DNA from: Nitrospirota bacterium | GTDB taxonomy: Bacteria; Nitrospirota; Nitrospiria; Nitrospirales; Nitrospiraceae | Assembly (NCBI GenBank): GCA_016235225.1 | Contig: JACRLS010000128.1 | Span: 1-28,651, forward strand | Direction of reading: 5' to 3' | Length of the DNA: 28,651 bases | In this document: piece by piece, positions 7,786 to 15,195 of the stretch | Layout: each line of letters begins with the position of its first letter | Numbering within the stretch: position 1 is the first letter of the stretch | Made by a program: the position numbers and the translations under genes | The notes under the pieces: model-generated | The model's database searches: none | Told to the model about the DNA's origin: nothing | What the model saw: the letters and a program-made list of their open reading frames with translations, nothing else

Positions 7786-8940
7786 TCAGGGCCGCGAAGC
7801 AGGATCGTCTCTTTGCGCACCAGTCCGGGGGACCATCAGCAGCCGGTCAAGCTCCGCCTCGCCATCCAACACCTCAACCCCCAGCCGGACAACCCGGCAC
7901 AGCCGCTCCAACTCGGGTCCCAGGGCGAGTCGCGCCAGCTTGGCCGCATCTTTTTCCGTCGTCAGCACATAGTCGGCGTGGGCGCGACGAGCCACATCCA
8001 TGAGGCGTTCGGCATCTCGAAGCGAATAGCGATGGTGATCCGGCCAGGCGACTGCATCTACGACCGTGACGTGCAAGCGGTCGACATCACGACGAAACGC
8101 GCGGGGATTCGCAATGCCGCATCCGGTCACCACTCGCGCGCCCCGAATCCCGTCGATCGCGGTGGTGGTTCCGCCCTGGAGATCCGTCAGGGCCTCGTGG
8201 AAGAATCGCAACTGAATGGTCGGCCTTGCGGGCACCCGCGCTCGTGCCAGACGAGACAACAAGGCCGCGCTTCCGTGAGGCGTCTCGGCCCTGGTCACCA
8301 CGATGGCCGAGGCCCGGGATGCCGCCGTGAGCGGCTCGCGTAGCCGTCCCGCAGGGAGCAGTTGATCCAGGCTCGCCGGCGCGCTGGCGTCCAGCAGCAG
8401 CAGATTCACGTCCCGATCGAGGCTGAGATGCTGGAATCCATCATCCAGCACGAGTACGTCGAGGGGGATCTGGTTCAACACCCACCCGCCCAATCTCGCG
8501 CGGTCGGCTCCCACCGCGACCACCGCCTGAGGACATCGCCGGGCAATCAGGTACGGCTCATCCCCCCCCTCATCCGGGCCGAGGAGCGTGCGCCGCCCAT
8601 CTGATACCAGGGCCATGTCTTGCGAGCCTGATCGCCGATAGCCCCGACTCAGGATCCCGACGCGATAGCCCTGCTCGATCAATCGCGACGCCACGAAGAT
8701 GGTCACGGGCGTCTTGCCGGTTCCCCCGACCGTCACGTTGCCGATACTGATGACACGACAGGGCAGCGCATGACGAGCGAAGAGCCCGGCTCGGTACCCA
8801 CCGGCGCGAAGGCGCACGGCCGCGCCATAGACCCAGGACAGCGGAGTCAAGCAGGTCCGAAGGGGCCATGACAGCATCGGCTCACCGGCGGAACAGGAGC
8901 CGGAACAGACCTGACCGCCGGTCGTCCGGTGGGCGGTCAT
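7786..8940 (-). CDS. lpxK: Tetraacyldisaccharide 4'-kinase
   Basis: LpxK phosphorylates the 4' position of the tetraacyldisaccharide to make lipid IVA at the inner membrane. The 384-residue protein has the characteristic N-terminus (PLSWVYGAAVRLR) and the unusual Walker A GNVTVGGTGKTP at about residues 67-78. SRGYRRSG, GDEPYLIA and LDDGFQH motifs follow, then DHHRYS and LTTEKDAAKL near the C-terminus. The ATG at 8940 overlaps the waaA stop as ATGA. A second ATG at 8877 (MLSWPLRTCLTPLSWVYG) would give a start closer to known LpxK proteins; I kept the coupled start. It sits between waaA and waaF-gmhB, which fits the Raetz pathway order. Confidence 0.95.
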   Translation of the reverse strand: MTAHRTTGGQVCSGSCSAGEPMLSWPLRTCLTPLSWVYGAAVRLRAGGYRAGLFARHALPCRVISIGNVTVGGTGKTPVTIFVASRLIEQGYRVGILSRGYRRSGSQDMALVSDGRRTLLGPDEGGDEPYLIARRCPQAVVAVGADRARLGGWVLNQIPLDVLVLDDGFQHLSLDRDVNLLLLDASAPASLDQLLPAGRLREPLTAASRASAIVVTRAETPHGSAALLSRLARARVPARPTIQLRFFHEALTDLQGGTTTAIDGIRGARVVTGCGIANPRAFRRDVDRLHVTVVDAVAWPDHHRYSLRDAERLMDVARRAHADYVLTTEKDAAKLARLALGPELERLCRVVRLGVEVLDGEAELDRLLMVPRTGAQRDDPASRP

Positions 8941-10358
8941 GCTCGGACCAATTGAGAGGCCTCTGTCCGATCGGAGTTCAGAATGCCTTGCACGAACTCC
9001 ACGCTCCGTCGCAGTGCACCTCGATTTTCCGTCACCACCAGAGAGGCGGCACGGCCCATGGCTTCACGCCGCTTTCCATCGCGTATCAGTTGTTCCGCTT
9101 CTCCGCCGAATTCCCGACCATCACGAATCCGAGCGCCGGCCCCCGCCTCCAAGGGAAGCGAGGCCAGTTCCTCGCAATGGTCCGTGTAGGGGCCGAACAG
9201 CACCGGCTTTCCCCATAAGGCTGGCTCCAGAAGATTGTGTCCACCGACCGGCACGAGGGTCCCCCCCACGAAGGCCACCGTGGCGTGCCGATAGACCGAC
9301 GCGAGTTCCCCTCGCGTATCCAGAATCACGACCCGCCCGGCTCCCGCCGGTGGGAGTGACCTCCCGTCCGTCATCTCGCTCCGTCGCTGGACGGCCAGTC
9401 CGCGCCCCCGCACCACGACATCGAGATCGGAGGCCCGCTCGATATGCCGGGGTGCTATGACCAGCACCGTCTCTGGATGGTGTGCGAGGATGCTCTCGTA
9501 CCCATCCAGAATCTGCTCTTCTTCACCTGGATGAGTGCTCCCTGCCACCAGCACCGGAGTCTGATCGCGGATGTCGAGGCCCGCACGCGTGATATCTTTT
9601 ATAAGGGATGTGCCGCTCCCGACAGTCTGGTCAAACTTGAGGTTACCGACCCGAACAACGCGGGCCGGATCGGCGCCCAACGCGATGATCCGCATGGCGT
9701 CACGTTCGGATTGCATCAGGAACAGGCGGATATGGGAGAGCACCTGGGCCATCAAGGGTCGAATCCGACGATAGCCCTCGAACGACCGTGAGGACAACCG
9801 CCCGTTGATCATGACACAGGGCACGCCGCGGCGATGCAAGGTCCGCAATAGATTCGGCCAGAGTTCGGTTTCCACAAAGACAAACAGCCGCGGATTCAGG
9901 AGGCGGACGACACGCCGGACGACCCAGGGAAAATCGAGCGGGGCATAGCAATGGTCCGCCACGCCCTTCAGTCGCTGTTCGACCGCTTCCCGGCCTGTTT
10001 CGGTCACTGTAGAGACGACCAACCGGTCCTGCGGATACCGCCGTCGCAGCTCTTGCACCAAGGGCACGACGGCAACGGCCTCGCCCAGCGACACCGCATG
10101 GACCCAGATGACCGGTTGATTTGGTTGATCTGGTTTGTCTCGTTTTTCTGGTTTGTGTGGTTCCTTGGTCCGGAGCCAGCCAGATAAACGAGAAAAACCA
10201 CATGAACCAGAAAAACCAGACAAACTGGACGGACCAGATGAACCAGATAACCCGAGTCTTTCGAGCAACCCTCGCCGGCAACGCTTCTTCACCAGCAAGA
10301 TGCCCAGAATAATCGGTGAGGCGATAAGCAGCAGGCCGTTATAGAGGAAGTACCACAT
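8937..10358 (-). CDS. waaA: Kdo transferase with a repeat-derived insertion
   Basis: WaaA (KdtA) transfers Kdo from CMP-Kdo to lipid IVA at the cytoplasmic face. The protein begins with a membrane anchor (MWYFLYNGLLLIASPIILGI). The catalytic part resumes at WVHAVSLGE, with the conserved Glu, followed by FVETELWPN, INGRLSSRS, VAGSTHPGEEE and a C-terminal GGHNLLEP motif. At 473 residues it is longer than the usual 420 or so. The excess is residues about 35-83, a Ser/Gly-rich then Lys/Asp/Pro-rich stretch encoded by inverted nonamer array G. That insertion lies between the anchor and the GT-B domain and keeps the frame because each word is three codons. The downstream lpxK is coupled by ATGA overlap. 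Confidence 0.95.
   Translation of the reverse strand: MWYFLYNGLLLIASPIILGILLVKKRCRRGLLERLGLSGSSGPSSLSGFSGSCGFSRLSGWLRTKEPHKPEKRDKPDQPNQPVIWVHAVSLGEAVAVVPLVQELRRRYPQDRLVVSTVTETGREAVEQRLKGVADHCYAPLDFPWVVRRVVRLLNPRLFVFVETELWPNLLRTLHRRGVPCVMINGRLSSRSFEGYRRIRPLMAQVLSHIRLFLMQSERDAMRIIALGADPARVVRVGNLKFDQTVGSGTSLIKDITRAGLDIRDQTPVLVAGSTHPGEEEQILDGYESILAHHPETVLVIAPRHIERASDLDVVVRGRGLAVQRRSEMTDGRSLPPAGAGRVVILDTRGELASVYRHATVAFVGGTLVPVGGHNLLEPALWGKPVLFGPYTDHCEELASLPLEAGAGARIRDGREFGGEAEQLIRDGKRREAMGRAASLVVTENRGALRRSVEFVQGILNSDRTEASQLVRA
10112..10256. repeat. Inverted nonamer array G inside waaA
   Basis: Left arm words are CCGGTTGAT, TTGGTTGAT, CTGGTTTGT, CTCGTTTTT, CTGGTTTGT and GTGGTTCCT (10112-10165). 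The right arm is CCAGCCAGA, TAAACGAGA, AAAACCACA, TGAACCAGA, AAAACCAGA, CAAACTGGA, CGGACCAGA, TGAACCAGA and TAACCCGAG (10176-10256). Words are in 9-bp phase and turn round near 10170. This is the same family as array C, but here the whole array is translated within waaA. Confidence 0.88.
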
Positions 10359-10370
10359 GGAGAAAAGTAT

Positions 10371-10458
10371 GATTGAGTGATTCGGGGATTTGGTGATTAT
10401 CCGAACGGAGGAACTTCCGGTTCTGTCACTTCACCACATCATCAGATCGCCAAATCTT
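10371..10458. repeat. Inverted octamer array H (GATTTGGT words)
   Basis: 8-bp words GATTGAGT, GATTCGGG, GATTTGGT and GATTATCC (10371-10402) are followed, after a G/C-rich spacer, by CACTTCAC, CACATCAT, CAGATCGC and CAAATCTT (10427-10458). The set lies between the waaA start and the stop of the DUF374 gene. Its last word overlaps the TAA (10457-10459) of the frame-corrected DUF374 reading. Word family as in array B. Confidence 0.8.
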
Positions 10459-11115
10459 ACTTTCTCGCCTGTTCCTCCGCCAGCACCGTTAATCGGTTGA
10501 GGGCGTCCTGAAGTTCCGCGCACTTCGCGTCAAGTTCCTCATCCGTCGCTTCTGAGGCGACCGATATCGGCTGCCCGACCAGGAAGGCGCCCCGGCTGAA
10601 CGGCATCGGCAACTGGAAACGGTCCCAACTGGCGAGGGTTTTTTTTTTGCGTAGGCCACGGCCACCGGAACGATCGGCAGCCCTGTCGCCTTGGCCAGAT
10701 AGACCGCGCCCCGCTGCGCCGTATGGCGAGGCCCTCGTGGCCCGTCTGGCGTGACGATCAGGTCTCGCGCGCTCCGGCCTAATTCAACCAATCGGCGCAA
10801 GGCCACGGCGCCGCCACGGCTGGTCGACCCCCGGACCGCCTCAAGTCCGAACCGCGCGGCAATCCGGGCGATTAACTCGCCATCCCGATGGCGGCTGATC
10901 AGTACAGACGCGCCGGGGCCGTGATAGAACAGCGGCATCATCAACTGCTGGTCATGCCAGAAGGCGACAATCACGGAACGCTGCCCCCTGACCGTCTCAA
11001 AGGCTTCCCCACCCTTTTGAACATCCAGGCGAAGCGTGCGGCCGATCATGCGAATCAGCCAGGCCCCGAAACCGGGAATCAACATCAGCTTCAGCCGATT
11101 GATCATGTCGCGCAT
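10457..11115 (-). CDS. DUF374 / LPLAT-family acyltransferase, frameshifted at an A10 tract
   Basis: A DUF374 protein of the lysophospholipid acyltransferase superfamily, often found in lipid A operons and perhaps acting as a lipid A or lysophospholipid acyltransferase. Visible motifs are VAFWHDQQLMMPLF, ISRHRDGELIARI, RGSTSRGG and TPDGPRGPRH. At 10639-10648 the coding strand has ten A's. The uninterrupted frame ends at 10489 with an unconserved Arg/Ser-rich tail. One extra A, or two fewer, restores a family-like end (WDRFQLPMPFSRGAFLVGQP) that runs to a TAA at 10457. I chose ATG 11115, preceded by AGAAAG; the GTG at 11139 lies inside a heptamer array. The gene may be read through by slippage, be phase variable, or reflect a sequence error. 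Confidence 0.8.
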
Positions 11116-11124
11116 GGCATCTTT

Positions 11125-11178
11125 CTCAGCACTCAGCACTCAGCACTCAGCACTCAGCACTGCCAACTACTTAGTGCT
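11125..11178. repeat. Heptamer tandem array I (CTCAGCA x5)
   Basis: Five perfect copies of CTCAGCA run from 11125 to 11159, followed by CTGCCA. After a short loop comes TAGTGCT (11172-11178), complementary to the repeat word. It is the most perfect array in the window and so may be the youngest. It fills the gap between msbA (stop 11195) and the DUF374 gene. No promoter is evident. Confidence 0.9.
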
Positions 11179-11194
11179 TATTCTCACCGCTTCT

Positions 11195-12928
11195 TTAAGG
11201 CGCCACGTCCAGGAATTGAATGGAATGGAGGCGCTTGTACATCCCGCCCCGTTTCAGCAGTTCCTCATGCGAGCCGACCTCCGCAATGCGCCCGTGATCC
11301 ATCACGACGATCCGGTCGGCCTTTTGAATCGTGGAGAGCCGGTGCGCAATGATCAGCGTCGTACGATTCTTCATGACGTTTGAAATCGCCATCTGCACGA
11401 TCCGTTCGGATTCGGAATCCAGCGCGGAAGTGGCTTCGTCTAGAATCAGAATGGGCGGATCGCGAAGAATGGCCCTGGCAATCGCCAACCGCTGACGTTC
11501 GCCGCCGGAGAGCTTCACCCCATCCTCCCCGATCATGGTGTCATAGCCGTTGGGGAGGCGTTGGATGAAGTCATGGGCATAGGCGGCCTTCGCAGCCGTT
11601 TCGACCTCGGCCTCGGTCGCCTCCGGTCTCCCATACGCAATGTTCTTCTTGACCGAGTCATCAAACAGCATCGTATCCTGGGAGACAATCCCGATCTGCG
11701 CCCGGAGCGACCGGAGGGTGCAGCCCTGTATATCCTGGCCGTCGATCAGGACGGCGCCGCCAGTCGGATCGTAGAATCGCGGCACCAAACTCACCAGCGT
11801 GGACTTTCCGCTGCCGCTGCTTCCCACGAGGGCCACGTTCTCTCCTGCGCCCACCGTCAGGGTGACGTTGGCCAGGGCCTCACGATCATGCCCTTCATAC
11901 CGAAAGGTCACGTGCCGGAACTCCAGGCTCTGCCGAATGACAGGAAGATCCTCCCGACCGTGATCCCGGTCCTGCTCATTAGGAAGATCGAGCACCGCAA
12001 AGACCCGCTCGGCCGCGGCCAGCGCCTGTTGGACCGTATGATTGGTGGTCCCGAGACGGCGCAGAGGCGAGTAGGCGAGGAACATGGCGGTCATGAAGGA
12101 GAAGAAGGCTCCGGCGGTCATGGCTCCCGTTATCACGAGATACCCCCCATACCAGATGATCGCCGCGACGCCGAGGACACTGGTCAGTTCCAACTGAGAG
12201 GAGGACACCGAGGACACCTGGATCGCCTTCATACTGAGGCCGAAAAATGAGCGATTGATGCGGCGGAACCGGTCGGCCTCCATCTCTTCACGCCCGAAGG
12301 CCTTCACCACCCTGATGCCGGACAGGGATTCCTGTACGGCCGAGGACATGTCCCCCACCTTCTCCTGTCCCCTGGTCGCCAGCGTCCGCAACCGCTTGCC
12401 GCGCCGAACAATCGTATAGATCGACAAGGGCGCCACGATGATCGACACCGTCGCGAGCTTCCAATTCTGATAGAAGATGACGCCCATCAGGGCCAGGCAT
12501 GTCAGCCCCTGCTGAAACAGCTCGCGCATCACACCGGCGCCGGCGTTGGCCATGAGACTCACATCGTTAAACACGTGGGACATGAGGCGGCCGGACGTGT
12601 TGCTGTCGTGATAGCCCACCGGCATCCGCATGAGTTGCAGAAATAGTTCTTCCCGAATCTCTGTGACGACCTGATTCCCGACGTAGTTGATGAGGTACGC
12701 CTGCCCATAGTTGAAGACGGCCTTCAGCACGGAGACCCCAAGAATCGTCAGGGGGAGCACGAGGAGGAGCGTCTGATCCTTGGCGATAAAAATCCCGTCG
12801 AGCACGGGACGGACCAGCCAGGCGTAGGCGCCGGTCATGGCCGCGACCAATGCGGAACAGCCCAAGGCCGCCCCCAGCCGGACGCGGTACCGGAGCAGAT
12901 AGCGGAGCAATCGCAGAAACAGGGTCAT
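11195..12928 (-). CDS. msbA: Lipid A export ATP-binding/permease protein
   Basis: A half-size ABC exporter of about 577 residues, the MsbA type that flips lipid A-core across the inner membrane as a homodimer. The N-terminal half is a six-helix membrane domain (for example ALGCSALVAAMTGAYAWLV and the ITGAMTAGAFFSFMTAMF segment). The nucleotide-binding domain has Walker A GSSGSGKST near residue 370, signature LSGGERQRLAIARAIL near 472, Walker B ILILDEATSALD and the switch His in IIAHRLST. I chose the ATG at 12928 because it forms an ATGA overlap with the lpxB stop, as at other junctions here; an in-frame ATG at 12937 adds three residues. Its place among lpx/waa genes supports lipid A transport over drug export. 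Confidence 0.92.
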   Translation of the reverse strand: MTLFLRLLRYLLRYRVRLGAALGCSALVAAMTGAYAWLVRPVLDGIFIAKDQTLLLVLPLTILGVSVLKAVFNYGQAYLINYVGNQVVTEIREELFLQLMRMPVGYHDSNTSGRLMSHVFNDVSLMANAGAGVMRELFQQGLTCLALMGVIFYQNWKLATVSIIVAPLSIYTIVRRGKRLRTLATRGQEKVGDMSSAVQESLSGIRVVKAFGREEMEADRFRRINRSFFGLSMKAIQVSSVSSSQLELTSVLGVAAIIWYGGYLVITGAMTAGAFFSFMTAMFLAYSPLRRLGTTNHTVQQALAAAERVFAVLDLPNEQDRDHGREDLPVIRQSLEFRHVTFRYEGHDREALANVTLTVGAGENVALVGSSGSGKSTLVSLVPRFYDPTGGAVLIDGQDIQGCTLRSLRAQIGIVSQDTMLFDDSVKKNIAYGRPEATEAEVETAAKAAYAHDFIQRLPNGYDTMIGEDGVKLSGGERQRLAIARAILRDPPILILDEATSALDSESERIVQMAISNVMKNRTTLIIAHRLSTIQKADRIVVMDHGRIAEVGSHEELLKRGGMYKRLHSIQFLDVAP

Positions 12929-14055
12929 GCGCGGCACTCCGAGAGCACGACTTGGGCTGCCCGCCTTGAGGCACCCGGCGTGCCGAGCGCGTCACGGACC
13001 GCACGCAGTTCGCCTCGCATCCGCTCCCAAGCGGGGCGATCCCGGAGCAGTCGCAGGGCTTCGCTCACCATCCGGTCAACCGTGGCATTCGATTGAATCA
13101 ATTCTGGAATAATCTCACGACCGGCCACAAGATTGGCTAGCCCCGCCCATTGTACCCGAACCAGCCGCTTTGCGATCTGCCACCCCACCCAAGACGTCCG
13201 ATAGGTGATGATCATGGGGGTGCCGACGATCGCGGCCTGCAGAGTGGCGGTCCCGGAGGCCACCAACAGCAAGTCCGAGGCCGCCATCACCTCATTCGCC
13301 TGATCCCGAGCTATGGCGACTGGAAGGCCCGACGCCCGGATGGGACCATTCAACCATGATTCAGAGACGGAACGTGCTTGCGCCAGGACCAGACCCAGAT
13401 TCGGAAATTCCTGCTTGAGCGCCCCGGCCGATTCCAGCAGGAGCGGCAGGAGGCGATGGACCTCCTGCTCACGGCTCCCCGGCAGCAATCCAATGATCGG
13501 CCCGGCCGACGCCAGACCGAGGCGTCGCCGTACCTCCGCCTGGTCATAGCTCGGCGCAACGGCGTCCAACAGCGGGCGCCCGACAAACGTGCATCGGACA
13601 CCGGCGCGCCGGTACAGCTCCGGCTCGAACGGCAGGATCACCGCCACGTGGTCCACGTACTGTTGCATCTGCCGGATGCGGCCGGGACGCCAGGCCCAGA
13701 ACTGCGGCGCGATGTAGTACACGACCCGATGTCCCGCCTGCTTTGCGAAGCGCGCCACCCGGAGGTTGGTCCCCGGATGATCGACGAGCACGACGGCGTC
13801 CCACTTCGTGGCGCGCAGATGCTCGGCCAACCGGCGGAGATTGCCGATCGCCACCATCACCGCTTTGGGACCTGGAACCCCGATCACATCCACCCGTTCG
13901 ATCCCGGGCAGCAACGTGACCGGGACGGCGGCCATGTGAGGACCGCCCACCCCGTGCAGCTCGACGTTCGGATCGGCCTCTCGAAGCGCCTGGGCCAGGT
14001 GGGCCCCATGGAGATCTCCGGACGCCTCTCCTGTGATGATGAAAATCCGGGGCAT
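12925..14055 (-). CDS. lpxB: Lipid-A-disaccharide synthase
   Basis: LpxB joins UDP-2,3-diacylglucosamine and lipid X to form the lipid A disaccharide (GT19). The 376-residue protein starts MPRIFIITGEASGDLHGAHL, the family hallmark, with GVGGPHMAA shortly after. VDHPGTNLRVARFAK, APQFWAWRPGRI, FVGRPLLDA and LLPGSREQEV follow. The ASGTATLQAAIVGTPMIITYR segment marks the C-terminal nucleotide-sugar domain. Length and motif order are normal. A hexamer array (J) precedes the start, so this gene and those below may form a separate translational block from lpxI and the oxidoreductase. It is coupled to msbA by an ATGA overlap. Confidence 0.97.
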   Translation of the reverse strand: MPRIFIITGEASGDLHGAHLAQALREADPNVELHGVGGPHMAAVPVTLLPGIERVDVIGVPGPKAVMVAIGNLRRLAEHLRATKWDAVVLVDHPGTNLRVARFAKQAGHRVVYYIAPQFWAWRPGRIRQMQQYVDHVAVILPFEPELYRRAGVRCTFVGRPLLDAVAPSYDQAEVRRRLGLASAGPIIGLLPGSREQEVHRLLPLLLESAGALKQEFPNLGLVLAQARSVSESWLNGPIRASGLPVAIARDQANEVMAASDLLLVASGTATLQAAIVGTPMIITYRTSWVGWQIAKRLVRVQWAGLANLVAGREIIPELIQSNATVDRMVSEALRLLRDRPAWERMRGELRAVRDALGTPGASRRAAQVVLSECRA

Positions 14056-14062
14056 CGGGTGC

Positions 14063-14226
14063 TGCTAAGGTTAAGGCTGAGGTTCAGGTCAAGAAGATGA
14101 GCTCAACACAGGGCGCAGCGCGGAGACTTCTTCGCTCTTCATCACCTCGTCATGCTCCCTGTCGGTCTTCATCTCAACTCAACCTTAGCCTTAACCTTAG
14201 CCTCTCCTTTCGCCTCAGCCTCAACC
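14063..14226. repeat. Inverted hexamer array J (AAGGTT/GAGGCT words)
   Basis: 6-bp words AAGGTT, AAGGCT, GAGGTT and CAGGTC (14067-14090) are met by CTCAAC, TCAACC, TTAGCC, TTAACC, TTAGCC, TCTCCT, TTCGCC, TCAGCC and TCAACC (14173-14226). Between them are about 80 nt without evident signal. The right end supplies the TGA stop (14221-14223) of the Gfo/Idh gene. The words match the outer hexamers of array D. Confidence 0.82.
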
Positions 14227-15195
14227 TGTCTCCGACGAGTTCCGCCGCAGGAATTCGTCGATCGCGTCCAGGATCCGGTGGGCCAAGTCCAAGGCCGCCG
14301 TGCCATCCTCCCCCGACACCACAGGCGGGGCCCCGGTTGACACCGAGCGAAGAAAGGCCTCGAGCTCGAGTTTCAAGGGCTCGCCTTCTCCGCCGGTCAG
14401 AGGTTCCGTCTCAATCCCCGATGCTCCTTCCGTCGGTTGGTGCGCCCGTGAGATTGTGCCTTGACGGGTATGATAATCCATCATGATCGCCGCGTCTCGC
14501 TGGAAGAGGCGAATCGTCCGAGAAGGCGCCTCCGAGACACGGCTGGCCGTGAGATTCGCCACACATCCGCCGGCAAACTGGATCCGGGCTTGGGCGATGT
14601 CATACAAGGGGGTCAAGACCGGAGCGCCGACCGCGCGGATCTCCTCGACCGGTCCCGGCTGGAAGGAGAGGAGGATGTCCAGATCGTGGATCATGAGGTC
14701 GAGGACGACGTTGACATCCGTCCCGCGGACCCCAAACCGGCTCAAGCGATGACATTCGACGTACGCCGGCCGGGACACGAGAGACCGGAGCGCGGCAATG
14801 GCGGGATTGAACCGCTCCACATGACCGACCTGGAGCACGCGCGCCGCGTGACGCGCCAGGCGCACCAAGTCGTGCGCTTCGTGGGGCTCGACCGTGATGG
14901 GTTTCTCCACGAGGACATGGACACCGGCTGCCAGACAAGCTTTCGTGATGACATAGTGATCAGACGTCGGCACGGCCACGCTGACGGCGTCGACCTCTTT
15001 GAGGAGCGCCTGGACATCGGCGAACACCGCCGCCCCATACCGCTCGGCGACGGACTGTGCCTGCTCTGGACGCGTATCCACCACGCCGACCAGCGTGGCT
15101 TGCGGAAGAGCCGCATAGAGGCGCGCGTGGTGCTGGCCGAGATGGCCCACGCCGATGACGCCCACACGGAGCGGACGCGCCGCCTCAGCCCTCAC
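14221..15195 (-). CDS. Gfo/Idh/MocA oxidoreductase in lipid A operon (GnnA-like)
   Basis: A 324-residue NAD-dependent sugar dehydrogenase of the Gfo/Idh/MocA family. The Rossmann motif is GVIGVGHLGQHH near residues 12-23; VLVEKPITVE carries the conserved EKP, and VGHVERFNP and DLMIHDLDILL are in the catalytic domain. It lies between lpxI and lpxB. In Acidithiobacillus, GnnA (UDP-GlcNAc 3-dehydrogenase) and GnnB (aminotransferase) are encoded beside lpx genes and make the 3-amino sugar for lipid A with amide-linked chains. No GnnB partner is in this window, so GnnA activity is inferred. The start is GTG at 15195, with GAGGAGG about 9 nt upstream, overlapping lpxI by 11 bp. Confidence 0.88.
   Translation of the reverse strand: MRAEAARPLRVGVIGVGHLGQHHARLYAALPQATLVGVVDTRPEQAQSVAERYGAAVFADVQALLKEVDAVSVAVPTSDHYVITKACLAAGVHVLVEKPITVEPHEAHDLVRLARHAARVLQVGHVERFNPAIAALRSLVSRPAYVECHRLSRFGVRGTDVNVVLDLMIHDLDILLSFQPGPVEEIRAVGAPVLTPLYDIAQARIQFAGGCVANLTASRVSEAPSRTIRLFQRDAAIMMDYHTRQGTISRAHQPTEGASGIETEPLTGGEGEPLKLELEAFLRSVSTGAPPVVSGEDGTAALDLAHRILDAIDEFLRRNSSETG

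Noticed and set aside
5142..7972. Long plus-strand ORFs opposite the fusion genes (for example 5142-6125 and 6572-7972)
   Set aside because: They lie wholly opposite genes with clear conserved motifs and contain no recognisable family features; they reflect high-GC antisense reading.
10639..10648. The T10 run as an intrinsic terminator on the plus strand
   Set aside because: No plus-strand gene ends there, no stable hairpin precedes it, and it lies in the coding part of the DUF374 gene.
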